Positions 6,884 through 14,722 of a stretch of 15,222 nucleotides of DNA are shown here, piece after piece. Positions within the stretch are counted from its first letter, which is position 1; each line of letters starts with the position of its first letter. This stretch comes from Phycisphaerales bacterium. Lineage in GTDB: Bacteria; Planctomycetota; Phycisphaerae; SM23-33. The position numbers and the translations under genes were made by a program. Where the stretch lies: contig PMYM01000070.1 in NCBI GenBank assembly GCA_003171235.1, forward strand, positions 1-15,222, written 5' to 3'. The notes below the pieces were generated by a model. It worked only from the letters and a program-made list of their open reading frames with translations, was not told the origin of the DNA and made no database searches.

Positions 6884-9036
6884 GTGCCAAAGAGCAGAAA
6901 ATACAATTCACCCGCAGCGGCGGCGACTTCACCGTTGGGGCGGAAGGTTATCGCCTGGATTTCAGCGGCGCGGAGGCAACGGGTCGCATGTTCGACGCCT
7001 TCGGCCAGGAAGTGCTGGCCATTTCCTTTGTCCCCCCCGTCAATGGCCAACTACTGGCGGATTTCACAGCCGGCAAGGTCAGCAAGATCGCCAACACGGT
7101 AGGAGTCTCCTGCAGGGCCAGCGGCCTGAAGCTCGCGATATGTTTCGGATTTCATGAGCAGGGCTTCACCTACTTCTATCACATCTCAGATATTCCAACT
7201 CTGAACTGTTTTGCCCCCGGCACACTCCGCGGCAGCTTCGACATTGCCCACAATTTCGGCCCCGACCTTGAGCGATTCGACATCCCGCGCCGCGTCGCCA
7301 CGGCGGTCCAGATCAGCTCCCGCCAGGCTGAATACCAGAAGTTCTTCGAGCTGGATCAGGGCAACTACATGATCCCGCCCTACCTGCTGGGGCTGGGCAG
7401 ACACAACCAGCCGCAGATCGTTGGCGTTGGCTTGCTGGACGTGCCGGAGACGACCATACCCTTCGACGCCAAGGTGACCATTGACCAACTGAACCTCCAG
7501 TTCGATTATGGCCAATTTGCGCAGAGCGGGCTTTATGCCAGCCCCCGCGTGGGCGTCTACCTGGCCGACGGGCGAACCGGCCTGCTGGCGGCGTATCGCC
7601 AGATGATCCATCTCACCTCCAGGGTCCGCAAGACCCACACGGCGCTGTGGTGGGACGGGCCGATTTACACCACCTGGGGCGACCAGGTCTACAAGAAGCA
7701 TCTCGAGCAGGGCAAGTTCACCAGCGAGGCAGGCAGCGGGCAATTCCTCTCTGCCGAGCTGGTCGATTCGGCCCTGGAAAAGCTCAAGCAAAATGGCCTG
7801 AATCCCTGCACTATCGTGCTGGATGAAGGTTGGTCGACCAACCTGGGCGACTGGCAGGCGGACGATTCGCGCTTCGGCGGATCCCTCGCCCAGTTTATTG
7901 ATGATAAGCAGCAGGCCGGCTACCGCGTGGTGCTGTATTTCAACCCGTTCCTGGTCAACCCCGATTCGACGCAGGCGGCCCAGCATCCCGAATTCCTGGT
8001 CAAGGACGACAAGGGCAAGCTGCGGATGATTACTCACGGCGGAACCAACTACTGCCTGTTCGATTGGACCAACCCGCAGTGCCGCGATTTCATCCGCGAC
8101 AGAGTTACGCACATGCTGTCGGCGGAAGGGCTGAATGCCGACGGCATCAAGGTCGCCGGAACTAAATACCTGCCCGAACCGGGCGATCTTCTTGGTAGCA
8201 CAGGCGTCTCGCCTGTGTCGGAAAAACACAAGAAAGACACAGCCGAGACGGCTGTGCTACCAGACAAGACTGCTTCCTATGGCCGCGGGGAGCGGTATCT
8301 TTTCAACGTCCTGCGCGACCTGCACGGTTTCGTCAAGGCCGCCAAACCCTCGGCGCCGATCTACCTGGCCTGCATGAACCCATTGTTCGAGCAGTTCTTT
8401 GACATCATCCGCCTGGGCAATACCTCCGAGGTCAATCACGACGTGTACGTGCAGCGCAGCGCCACTTGTTCCGCCCTGATGCCCGGCCGGATCATTGACA
8501 CCGACGACTGGGCGGCCTTCCAGAAGGTCATCGGCGCGACCACCTTCGCCAAGGCCGTCTGCGGCGTGCCCAACATCTTCAGCGCATTTTACCGCGGCGA
8601 AGGCCGCTTGAAGGTTCAAGGCGCCATGGGCGGCTGCCCGGTGCGGATCGAGGATGAGCAGTACCGCGTGCTGTCGGCGGCCTGGAAACTGTATGAGTTC
8701 TCGCGCGGGGCCGACCGGGGCAATCTGCGGGTTGATTTTGATCGCATGGAGTTCTCCGCCGGCCAACCTGGAGACAAGTGCTTCGTGCGAACATATCAAG
8801 GAGCAAACATCCTGGCGGTGTATCGAGGGCGCGATATCTACTTAGCCTCACTGCTCGATGCGAAGGCCATCATCAATCTGCCGAGCGGTTTCGAAATCGA
8901 ACGCATAGAACGCATCGACCGCGACGGCGCCAAGTCGGACGTCGAGTGGAAAAAGTGCCTGGGCGACAAGGCGATCTTCAAGGCACTTTCCTCGCGGGAT
9001 CAAACGTACTACTATCAAATTCAGGGAGTGCAATAA
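6880..9036 (+). CDS. GH-D-type TIM-barrel glycosidase paralogue 2, nucleophile lost and repeat inserted (probable pseudoenzyme)
   Basis: A 718-residue cytoplasmic protein with the same build as the gene before it: a beta-sandwich, then a barrel with DGPIYTTWGDQVY, IVLDEGW (Asp315), GDWQADDSRF and FNPFLVNP. Where paralogue 1 reads DGIKIDC, this one reads DGIKVAG: the nucleophile position is Ala426 (codon GCC; Asp would be GAC, one base different). The acid/base region is kept (IDTDDW, Asp540, 542, 543). Residues 439-461 are encoded by a twin-hairpin repeat (8193-8262) inserted in frame and read as STGVSPVS...DTAETAVLP; paralogue 1 has nothing like it. The frame stays open to the end, so the gene is still translated or only recently relaxed. 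Start GTG 6880 overlaps the upstream TGA (GTGA). It may be a catalytically dead partner, a binding protein, or an early pseudogene. Confidence 0.8.
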   Translation: MSAKEQKIQFTRSGGDFTVGAEGYRLDFSGAEATGRMFDAFGQEVLAISFVPPVNGQLLADFTAGKVSKIANTVGVSCRASGLKLAICFGFHEQGFTYFYHISDIPTLNCFAPGTLRGSFDIAHNFGPDLERFDIPRRVATAVQISSRQAEYQKFFELDQGNYMIPPYLLGLGRHNQPQIVGVGLLDVPETTIPFDAKVTIDQLNLQFDYGQFAQSGLYASPRVGVYLADGRTGLLAAYRQMIHLTSRVRKTHTALWWDGPIYTTWGDQVYKKHLEQGKFTSEAGSGQFLSAELVDSALEKLKQNGLNPCTIVLDEGWSTNLGDWQADDSRFGGSLAQFIDDKQQAGYRVVLYFNPFLVNPDSTQAAQHPEFLVKDDKGKLRMITHGGTNYCLFDWTNPQCRDFIRDRVTHMLSAEGLNADGIKVAGTKYLPEPGDLLGSTGVSPVSEKHKKDTAETAVLPDKTASYGRGERYLFNVLRDLHGFVKAAKPSAPIYLACMNPLFEQFFDIIRLGNTSEVNHDVYVQRSATCSALMPGRIIDTDDWAAFQKVIGATTFAKAVCGVPNIFSAFYRGEGRLKVQGAMGGCPVRIEDEQYRVLSAAWKLYEFSRGADRGNLRVDFDRMEFSAGQPGDKCFVRTYQGANILAVYRGRDIYLASLLDAKAIINLPSGFEIERIERIDRDGAKSDVEWKKCLGDKAIFKALSSRDQTYYYQIQGVQ
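8193..8262. repeat. Twin-hairpin palindromic repeat inserted inside a coding sequence
   Basis: Two 27-base arms (8193-8219 and 8236-8262) are inverted copies, 25 of 27 matching. Each arm is itself a hairpin: CACAGGCG-TCT-CGCCTGTG (8199-8217) and CACAGCCG-AGA-CGGCTGTG (8238-8256), both with perfect 8 bp stems. The two differences are paired, preserving the stems. The outer bases are TGGTAG / CTACCA. The same architecture occurs at 14751-14805 between genes. Read in the gene's frame it adds about 23 residues without a stop. Confidence 0.9.
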
Positions 9037-10899
9037 GTGGCTGCGCGTTTCACCATCACCGTCATTCTGCGCTCGGACAGGAAAGTCGCGTTCGAGGGCA
9101 TCGAGCCGGGCAAGGCTTTTTCACAGGAAAAGGACGGCGTCAGATTGGTTGTCGGCGCTGAGTTCCCCGCGCCGGTGACGGCCACCCCCCCCGCCGGCGA
9201 ACTGGTCAAGAGCGTCGAATACAACCTGTACTCGGACATGCGGAATTACCACAAGGTGATAATTCCCGAGAGCGGCCGCTGGTTCATCAACATGACGCAA
9301 CTGGTCTCGTTCTGGCGGCACAAGAGCGACTCCGCCGTCAACGACGTGAAGATGCCGCTGTACATTTTCACCGGCCAGGACCTGTGCATGGGCATGGCCT
9401 TCGGCGTCATCGGCCCCTGCTACGAGACCGCCTTCAAGACCCTCGAGCCAACGGTCAACCGGGCGCTGATCGCCTTCATGCGCCGGCTGTCGATGCAGAT
9501 CAAGCGCGGCACCGACGTGTATCCCATTCCCGACAGCGTCGCCAAGCAGAACCGCGACGGGGCCATCACGGAGTACCTGTATTTCCGCACGGATAAGGAC
9601 ATTCCCCGCCAGCCGTGGCTGCTCACCCTGCGGGATTTCGCCAGCCACCAGAAGCGCATCTACAACCTGCCCGACGTCACCAGCGATGCATCGCTGGAAT
9701 CGCTCTGGTGCAGTTGGACCGACTGGTTCAGCGACGACGTGACCGACGAGGTAATCCTCCGCAGCGCCCGCGAGGGCGTGAAGCTGGGCATCAAGAACTA
9801 CATCATCGACGACGGCTGGTTCGGCCCGGGCCTGGACAACGATTACAGCGTCGAGCTTAACATCGGGGACTGGCGGCCGGATCCGGCCAAGATCCCGGAC
9901 ATGAGCAAGCTCGTCGCGGGCGTCCGCCAGGCCGGCGGCGTGCCCATAATCTGGTGCGCACCCCACGCCGTGGCGCCAGGTGCCCAGTGCTTCGCCCAGC
10001 GCAAAAAACACCTGATCGTGGACGACAAGGGGGAATTGGTGATGACCCCCAACAAGTTCCACTCGCTGTGCTTCATGAACGCACAGGCCAGGCAGATTAT
10101 GGCCGACATCTGCGTAGGCTTCATCCGCGAGTGGGACTTTGACGGCGCAAAGTACGACCTGTTCAACTGCATTCCCAACGCCCGCTGCTGCTCCAAGGAG
10201 CACGACCACGACGCAACCAGCATGGTCGAGGGTCTGGAGCGGACATTGAAGCTCATCGACGAGTCCTGCCGGACGATAAAGCCCGACTACATCGTCGAGC
10301 TGAAGCAGAATTACGGCACGCCCTTCCTTTCGCGCTGGGGCACCATGACCCGCGCCGGCGACACGCCCTACAACACCGAGGGCAACTTCCTGCGCACGCT
10401 CTACGTGCAAGGCTATACGCCTTTCTCGATCAATGATTACCAGACCATCACCAACGAAGATTCGCCCGAGGCGGCCGCCTGCGTGGTGCTCAAGATGATG
10501 GCCGTGGGCATTCCCACCTACAGCATCGACTTTGACCGGCTCTGCCAGGCCAACAAGGATGTGATCGCCCACTACAACAACTGGTACCGCGAGAACCTAC
10601 CGGCCTTCCGCAACTACCGCGTGCCGCTGGACGGCGAAAACAACGTCTTCAAGATCGCCGCCGACGGGCGCGACTTTTTCTTCCTGGTCAATGACGGCGG
10701 CAGTTTCGAGGTCAGCCGGCCGGCGACCATCCTCAACGGGACGTTCAAGACCGACCTGTTCGTCAAGGGCAACGCCGGCAAGGCGAGCGTCACCCTGCTG
10801 GACTGCTCCGGCCGGCAGGTCAGCCGCAAGCGCGTGGCATTCAAAGGCTGGAAGCACCTGGAAATGTCCCCCGGCGGCATGGTGCAGATTGACTTCTGA
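9037..10899 (+). CDS. GH36-like TIM-barrel glycosidase, third gene of the operon
   Basis: A 620-residue cytoplasmic protein. The N-terminal ~215 residues are beta-rich. The barrel contains YIIDDGWFG, GDWRPDPAKIP, PIIWCAPHAVAPG and DGAKYDLFNCIP, where Asp374 fits the nucleophile of the GH36 K(W/Y)D motif. RAGDTPYN gives Asp442 as predicted acid/base, like the (S/A)GD motif of GH27/GH36. A small C-terminal beta domain (about 540-620) ends the chain. Both catalytic positions look intact. The architecture suggests an alpha-galactosidase-like enzyme, but specificity is unproven. GTG 9037 follows the TAA of the previous gene with no gap, and GGGAG (9024-9028) lies 8 bases upstream inside that gene. 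This fixes the start and shows it is in the same operon. It is more distant from the first two proteins than they are from each other. Confidence 0.83.
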   Translation: MAARFTITVILRSDRKVAFEGIEPGKAFSQEKDGVRLVVGAEFPAPVTATPPAGELVKSVEYNLYSDMRNYHKVIIPESGRWFINMTQLVSFWRHKSDSAVNDVKMPLYIFTGQDLCMGMAFGVIGPCYETAFKTLEPTVNRALIAFMRRLSMQIKRGTDVYPIPDSVAKQNRDGAITEYLYFRTDKDIPRQPWLLTLRDFASHQKRIYNLPDVTSDASLESLWCSWTDWFSDDVTDEVILRSAREGVKLGIKNYIIDDGWFGPGLDNDYSVELNIGDWRPDPAKIPDMSKLVAGVRQAGGVPIIWCAPHAVAPGAQCFAQRKKHLIVDDKGELVMTPNKFHSLCFMNAQARQIMADICVGFIREWDFDGAKYDLFNCIPNARCCSKEHDHDATSMVEGLERTLKLIDESCRTIKPDYIVELKQNYGTPFLSRWGTMTRAGDTPYNTEGNFLRTLYVQGYTPFSINDYQTITNEDSPEAAACVVLKMMAVGIPTYSIDFDRLCQANKDVIAHYNNWYRENLPAFRNYRVPLDGENNVFKIAADGRDFFFLVNDGGSFEVSRPATILNGTFKTDLFVKGNAGKASVTLLDCSGRQVSRKRVAFKGWKHLEMSPGGMVQIDF

Positions 10900-10966
10900 C
10901 CTGAACTTGTTTTCCCGAACGTGGAGTATTTGATGAAACTGGCACAGCATAGGAGGAAGAAGTTTT

Positions 10967-11288
10967 CAGGCCCGGCGGGCCGGAAGAGTTTAGCCGGGGG
11001 TGGAGCGTCTCGAGCCGAAGGCGAGGGACGCGCAACCCCCGGTCAAAGGCGATCAGGAAGACAGAGCGAGTGCCGTGACACAAAGAGGATGAGATACTTG
11101 ACTCGCGTTGGCGTGACAGCCCGGGCTCTCCATGCTGATCACGCCATCGGCAGGGAGGAATACCTGGCCAGGAAAGTCACGGCACTGCCTTTGGCTTTGT
11201 CGGAGGCCTTCACCGGGGGCTGTACTGCGCCCGGCTGCGCCGTGCTCGTTCCGCCCCCGGCTAACTTCTCGCCGGCCCATTCGGGCCT
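10967..11288. repeat. ~320 bp inverted-repeat element (MITE-like) between glycosidase genes
   Basis: The left arm (10967-11043) and right arm (11212-11288) are imperfect inverted copies. Both contain AGGCCCG..GGGCCGG, TTAGCCGGGGG or its variant, and an end reading ACCCCCGGT / AGCCCCCGGT. Each arm can close on itself (CCGGGGGT 10994-11001 with ACCCCCGG 11035-11042). A second, inner inverted pair is exact: AGTGCCGTGAC (11069-11079) and GTCACGGCACT (11176-11186). Innermost, GGCGTGA pairs with TCACGCC near 11120-11150. No transposase is encoded. Open frames through it are repeat-derived. It fills most of the 620 bp gap; the remaining 11289-11519 holds a small CGCCAGA/TCTGGCG palindrome at 11378-11392 and an AT-rich tract before the next gene. 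Confidence 0.7.
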
Positions 11289-11519
11289 AGACAATACGAT
11301 GCGTTGGCCGTTCCGCCATCGGATGGATTCTCTATCCTTGCAAAGGGACTGTATTCGCAGGCCAAGTGCACTTGATTCGCCAGAATCTGGCGGCAACCTC
11401 CACTATTGGCTGGTGCGCCTTCCAGCCGGCAAGCGAGATCTTTTTGATATTCTCCGTTTTTCTGTTTGTTTCGGATTTAGGGTTTTTGACAGCGAACAGG
11501 TACCGAGTCAGAGGAAACA

Positions 11520-13055
11520 ATGTCCAACTTCGAACCAATCGTGATTCAACTGCTCGATAACGAGTACTGGTGGGGCGGCATCGTGGCTCACGGCCACCAG
11601 ATGCCCTACGACGCCGGCTCCAACATCCGCGAGGAACTGTTCGGCAACATCTGGGGCAACCAGGCCTGCCCGCTGCTGGTCTCCAGCAAGGGCCGCTACG
11701 TCTGGAGCGAAGAGCCCTTCGCTTTCGAGTTCAAGGACGGCCGCCTGACGATCGACAATATCCGCAGCAAGATCGAGCTTGGCGAAGGCCAGGGCAGCCT
11801 GCGCGGCTCGTACCTGGCGGCCTGCGGGAAGTTCTTCCCGCCTTCGGGCAAGACCCCCAACGAACTGTCGTTCACGGCCCCGCAGTACAACGCCTGGATC
11901 GACATGCTGCGCCACCCCACGCAGGAGAAAGTGCTCAAGTACGCCCAGGCGATACTAGACGCCGGCATGCCGCCGGGGGTTCTGGTAATCGACGACTGGT
12001 GGCACCGCAACAACGGCACCTGGCGATTCGACAAGGAGACCTTCCCCGATCCCAAGGCGATGGTGGACCGGCTGCACAAGCAGGGCTTCCTGGTGATGGT
12101 GTGGCTGACCGACTACGTCACCCCCGACACCCGCGAATTCCTCTTCCTCAAGGACAAGGGCTTTATCTTTGCCGACGAGAAAAAGGCGCCGCTGATCGAG
12201 CGATGGTGGAACGGCTACGGGGCCATCCTGGACCTGTCCAACCCCGGCGCCTTCGCCTGGATGCAGGAGCAGATGGACGAGTTGGTCCGCCAGTTCGGCA
12301 TCGACGGCTTCAAGCTCGACGGCGGCGACCCCTTCCACTACCGAAACGTCAAGAAAAGCTTCGAGCCGCGAACGCCCAACGGGCACTGCGAGGATTTCGT
12401 CCGGCTGGGCATGAAGTACGACCTGGCCGAGTTCCGCGCCTGCTGGAAGTTCGGCGGCCAGCATCTTATGCAGCGCGTCCGCGACAAATACCACGGCTGG
12501 AGCGAGGGCGGCTTCGCCGACATCATCCCCTCCAGCCTGGCCCAGGGCATCATGGGCTATCCCTACAGTTGCCCCGACATGGTGGGCGGCGGCGAAGACA
12601 CCGATTTCCTGTCGCTGGGCACCTCGTTCGAGCAGGAGCTGTTCGTCCGCTGGGCCCAGTGCTCGACCTTCTTCCCCATCATCCAGTACTCCAACCTCCC
12701 CAGCCGCGTGCTGGGGGGCGAGCCGCTGAAGATCGTCCTGGAACTGGTTAAACTGCGGATGAAGCTGGGGCCGGAGATTCTCGAGCTGGCCCGGCAGGCC
12801 GCCCGAACGGGCGAACCCATCATGCGGTACATGGCCTATGTCTTCCCCGGCGAGGGTATCGAGGCGGTCATAGACCAGTACATGCTGGGCGATAAATACC
12901 TGGTCGCCCCCGTGATGGCCAAGGGCGCCACTTCGCGCAAGGTGAAGTTCCCTCACGGAAGCTGGCGGGGCGACGACGGCAACACCGTGACCGGCCCGTG
13001 CGAGATGGAGGTCCAGGCCCCCCTTGCCAGGCTGCCCTGGTACGCTAGAGTTTGA
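11520..13055 (+). CDS. Glycoside hydrolase family 31-type alpha-glycosidase
   Basis: A 511-residue cytoplasmic protein of a short GH31 type. A compact N-terminal beta domain (about 1-120; EYWWGGIVAHGHQMPY, NQACPLLVSSKGRYVWSEEP) precedes the barrel. Barrel motifs are FTAPQYNAWID, VLVIDDWWHR, GTWRFDKETFPDPKAMVD, WWNGYGAILDLSNP and FGIDGFKLDGGD with nucleophile Asp267. GYPYSCPDMVGGGE carries acid/base Asp353 in the family's D(I/M)GG-type motif. QELFVRWAQCSTFFPIIQYS is also typical of the family. Both catalytic residues are present. I recall close relatives annotated only as GH31; the substrate is unknown. ATG 11520 is preceded by GAGGA (11511-11515), so the start is sound. It is separated from the upstream operon by a 620 bp repeat-filled gap and may have its own promoter, though I see no convincing -10. 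Confidence 0.88.
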   Translation: MSNFEPIVIQLLDNEYWWGGIVAHGHQMPYDAGSNIREELFGNIWGNQACPLLVSSKGRYVWSEEPFAFEFKDGRLTIDNIRSKIELGEGQGSLRGSYLAACGKFFPPSGKTPNELSFTAPQYNAWIDMLRHPTQEKVLKYAQAILDAGMPPGVLVIDDWWHRNNGTWRFDKETFPDPKAMVDRLHKQGFLVMVWLTDYVTPDTREFLFLKDKGFIFADEKKAPLIERWWNGYGAILDLSNPGAFAWMQEQMDELVRQFGIDGFKLDGGDPFHYRNVKKSFEPRTPNGHCEDFVRLGMKYDLAEFRACWKFGGQHLMQRVRDKYHGWSEGGFADIIPSSLAQGIMGYPYSCPDMVGGGEDTDFLSLGTSFEQELFVRWAQCSTFFPIIQYSNLPSRVLGGEPLKIVLELVKLRMKLGPEILELARQAARTGEPIMRYMAYVFPGEGIEAVIDQYMLGDKYLVAPVMAKGATSRKVKFPHGSWRGDDGNTVTGPCEMEVQAPLARLPWYARV

Positions 13056-13075
13056 TTGGATTCAAAGAATTTCGC

Positions 13076-13320
13076 CGCAGAGGCGCAGAGATCGCAGAGA
13101 CAAACGCAGAGGACAGAAGAACTTTGTAAGGACAGTCCATAATCGGTGCTTTGGACTTCGTTTCCTGAGTCACGGAGTCGGAGCGCATCTTCTTGTCAGG
13201 CCCTGATAACGCCACGCCGGCTTAACAATGAAATAGCTGTGTGCGAATGCAATTACGAATCAAGGCAATTTCCACTATATGATTTTCTCTGCGTTTCTCT
13301 GCGGCCTCTGCGCCTCTGCG
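13076..13320. repeat. ~245 bp inverted-repeat element with CGCAGAGGCGCAGAG arms
   Basis: The left arm (13076-13112, beginning CGCAGAGGCGCAGAG) and right arm (13285-13320, ending CTCTGCGCCTCTGCG) are inverted copies over about 36 bases, with a few substitutions and one extra C in the left arm. Each arm is made of near-tandem CGCAGAG units. I recall this arm type as a common dispersed repeat in planctomycetes and some other environmental phyla. The ~170 bases between the arms are less GC-rich and hold no gene I can support. It fills the gap between the GH31 gene and the ceramidase-like gene. Confidence 0.8.
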
Positions 13321-13360
13321 TAGAATCCTGGTTATTCAAGACTCACTTAGGATTATGAAA

Positions 13361-14671
13361 ATGCTGGAAATTGGTTTGGCCAGGGGCGAGATCACCCCTC
13401 ACGCCGGCGTCAAGATGGTGGGATTCGGCAAGCGGGTTCAACCCTCGCTGGGGGTGAACGACCCGCTGTACGCCACCGTGCTGGCAGCGACTGACGGCAA
13501 GAACTTCGCCACGGTCATTAACTGCGACCTGTTGGGTGTGGGAGACGATTTCACCTCTCAGGTGCGGGAGAAGGTTCTGGCCCTGGCGGGAATCCCCGGC
13601 CCCAGCGTGATGATCTGCTGCACCCATACCCACTACGGCCCGCTGATGCCCCGTGTGGAGGCGACCTCGCCCCCTTCGCCAGTCACGTACGAATGGGCCT
13701 ATCGCGAGAACCTTGCCTTCCAACTGGCCGGCCTGGTGTACGAAGCCAAGGCCAACCTCCAGCCCGCCCGGCTGAGCGTGGGCCTGGGGCAATGCGACAT
13801 AGGCGTCAACCGCCGCGAGATGACCCCCGACGGCAGGATCATTTTCGGCGAAAACCCGCATGGCCCGATCGACCGGGCGGTGCTGGTCTGTCGTATCGAG
13901 ACGGCGGCGGGCAGGCCCCTGGCCGCTCTGGTGAATTTCACCGCCCACGCCAACGGCCTGGACGCGCAGGACCGGAAGATCTCCGCCGACTATGTCGGTT
14001 GCATGCGCCGAGTGGCCGAGCCCGCCGCCGGCGCGCCCTGCCTTTTCCTACAAGGCGCCGCCGGCAACGTCAGCCTCCGCTCGGCCGAGACCACCTACGC
14101 CAATGCCTGCGCGTCGGGCAAGCGGCTGGGAGAGGAAGTGGCGCGGGTATGGGGAACAGCCCAATCGGTCAAGGCGGATTGCGTAGGGATCGTATCTCGC
14201 TTCCTCGATCTTCCCGCCTACCGCGGCCTGTCCAGGCAGCACGCCCAGGAGACAATCCGGGAGATCGAGGCCGAATTCGCCGCCGCCCGCCAGGATCCCA
14301 AGACCACGCCGGGCCTGATCCAGTGGTACGAGGATCACCTCAAGCGCCTGGCGAGGCTGCGCGACAGTTGGACTGACCCGGCCATTGCCCTGCCGCCGGT
14401 CAGGGCGGAATTGCTGGCCTGCCGCATCGGCGAATTGGCCTGGGCCTGCGTGCCGGGCGAGCTGTTTAACGAAATCGGCGTCCAGATCAAGCGGCAATCG
14501 CCCTTCAAGCACACGTTCCTGGCGGCGTATGTCAACGGGTACATCGGCTACCTGCCGACGGCCCAGGCCTACTCCGAGGGCGGGTATGAAATCACCCAGG
14601 CCTGCAGAGTGGCGCCGGAGGCCGTGGCCATGATGGTGGACAACCTCGCCGCCATGCTGCGGGAAATCTAA
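13361..14671 (+). CDS. Neutral/alkaline non-lysosomal ceramidase-like amidase (N-terminal catalytic domain only)
   Basis: A 436-residue protein of the neutral ceramidase family, zinc amidases that hydrolyse N-acyl sphingoid bases and, in relatives, unknown amides. Residues are numbered from ATG 13355. The opening IGLARGEITPHAGVKMVGFGK is typical. Predicted zinc ligands are the CTHTHYGP motif (His91, His93), FTAHANG (His198), PGELFNE (Glu369) and a Tyr in NGYIGYLPTAQAY. NRREMTPDGR and QGAAGNVSL match the family's active-site loop. There is no signal peptide, although classical bacterial ceramidases are secreted, and the C-terminal Ig-like domain is absent. AGGA (13349-13352) is 8 bases before ATG 13361 but only 2 before ATG 13355, so I prefer 13361. 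Its position after the glycosidases suggests it removes an amide-linked part of the same glycoconjugate. Confidence 0.85.
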   Translation: MLEIGLARGEITPHAGVKMVGFGKRVQPSLGVNDPLYATVLAATDGKNFATVINCDLLGVGDDFTSQVREKVLALAGIPGPSVMICCTHTHYGPLMPRVEATSPPSPVTYEWAYRENLAFQLAGLVYEAKANLQPARLSVGLGQCDIGVNRREMTPDGRIIFGENPHGPIDRAVLVCRIETAAGRPLAALVNFTAHANGLDAQDRKISADYVGCMRRVAEPAAGAPCLFLQGAAGNVSLRSAETTYANACASGKRLGEEVARVWGTAQSVKADCVGIVSRFLDLPAYRGLSRQHAQETIREIEAEFAAARQDPKTTPGLIQWYEDHLKRLARLRDSWTDPAIALPPVRAELLACRIGELAWACVPGELFNEIGVQIKRQSPFKHTFLAAYVNGYIGYLPTAQAYSEGGYEITQACRVAPEAVAMMVDNLAAMLREI

Positions 14672-14722
14672 AAACGGCCCTGCCTTGATAGGCACGAATC
14701 GCTCTTGCCGCCAGGACCGGGC

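Noticed and set aside
9121..10572. 483-codon minus-strand frame
   Set aside because: It mirrors the third glycosidase gene and has no motif or plausible ribosome site.
11486..11491. TTGACA before the GH31 gene as a -35 box
   Set aside because: At 17 bases downstream there is only CAGAGG, which is the ribosome site, so no -10 is available before the start codon.
10921..11544. 207-codon plus-strand frame in the gap before the GH31 gene
   Set aside because: Most of it translates the arms of the inverted-repeat element, and composition changes abruptly along it. The AGGAGG-like run at 10951 is not followed by a sensible start.
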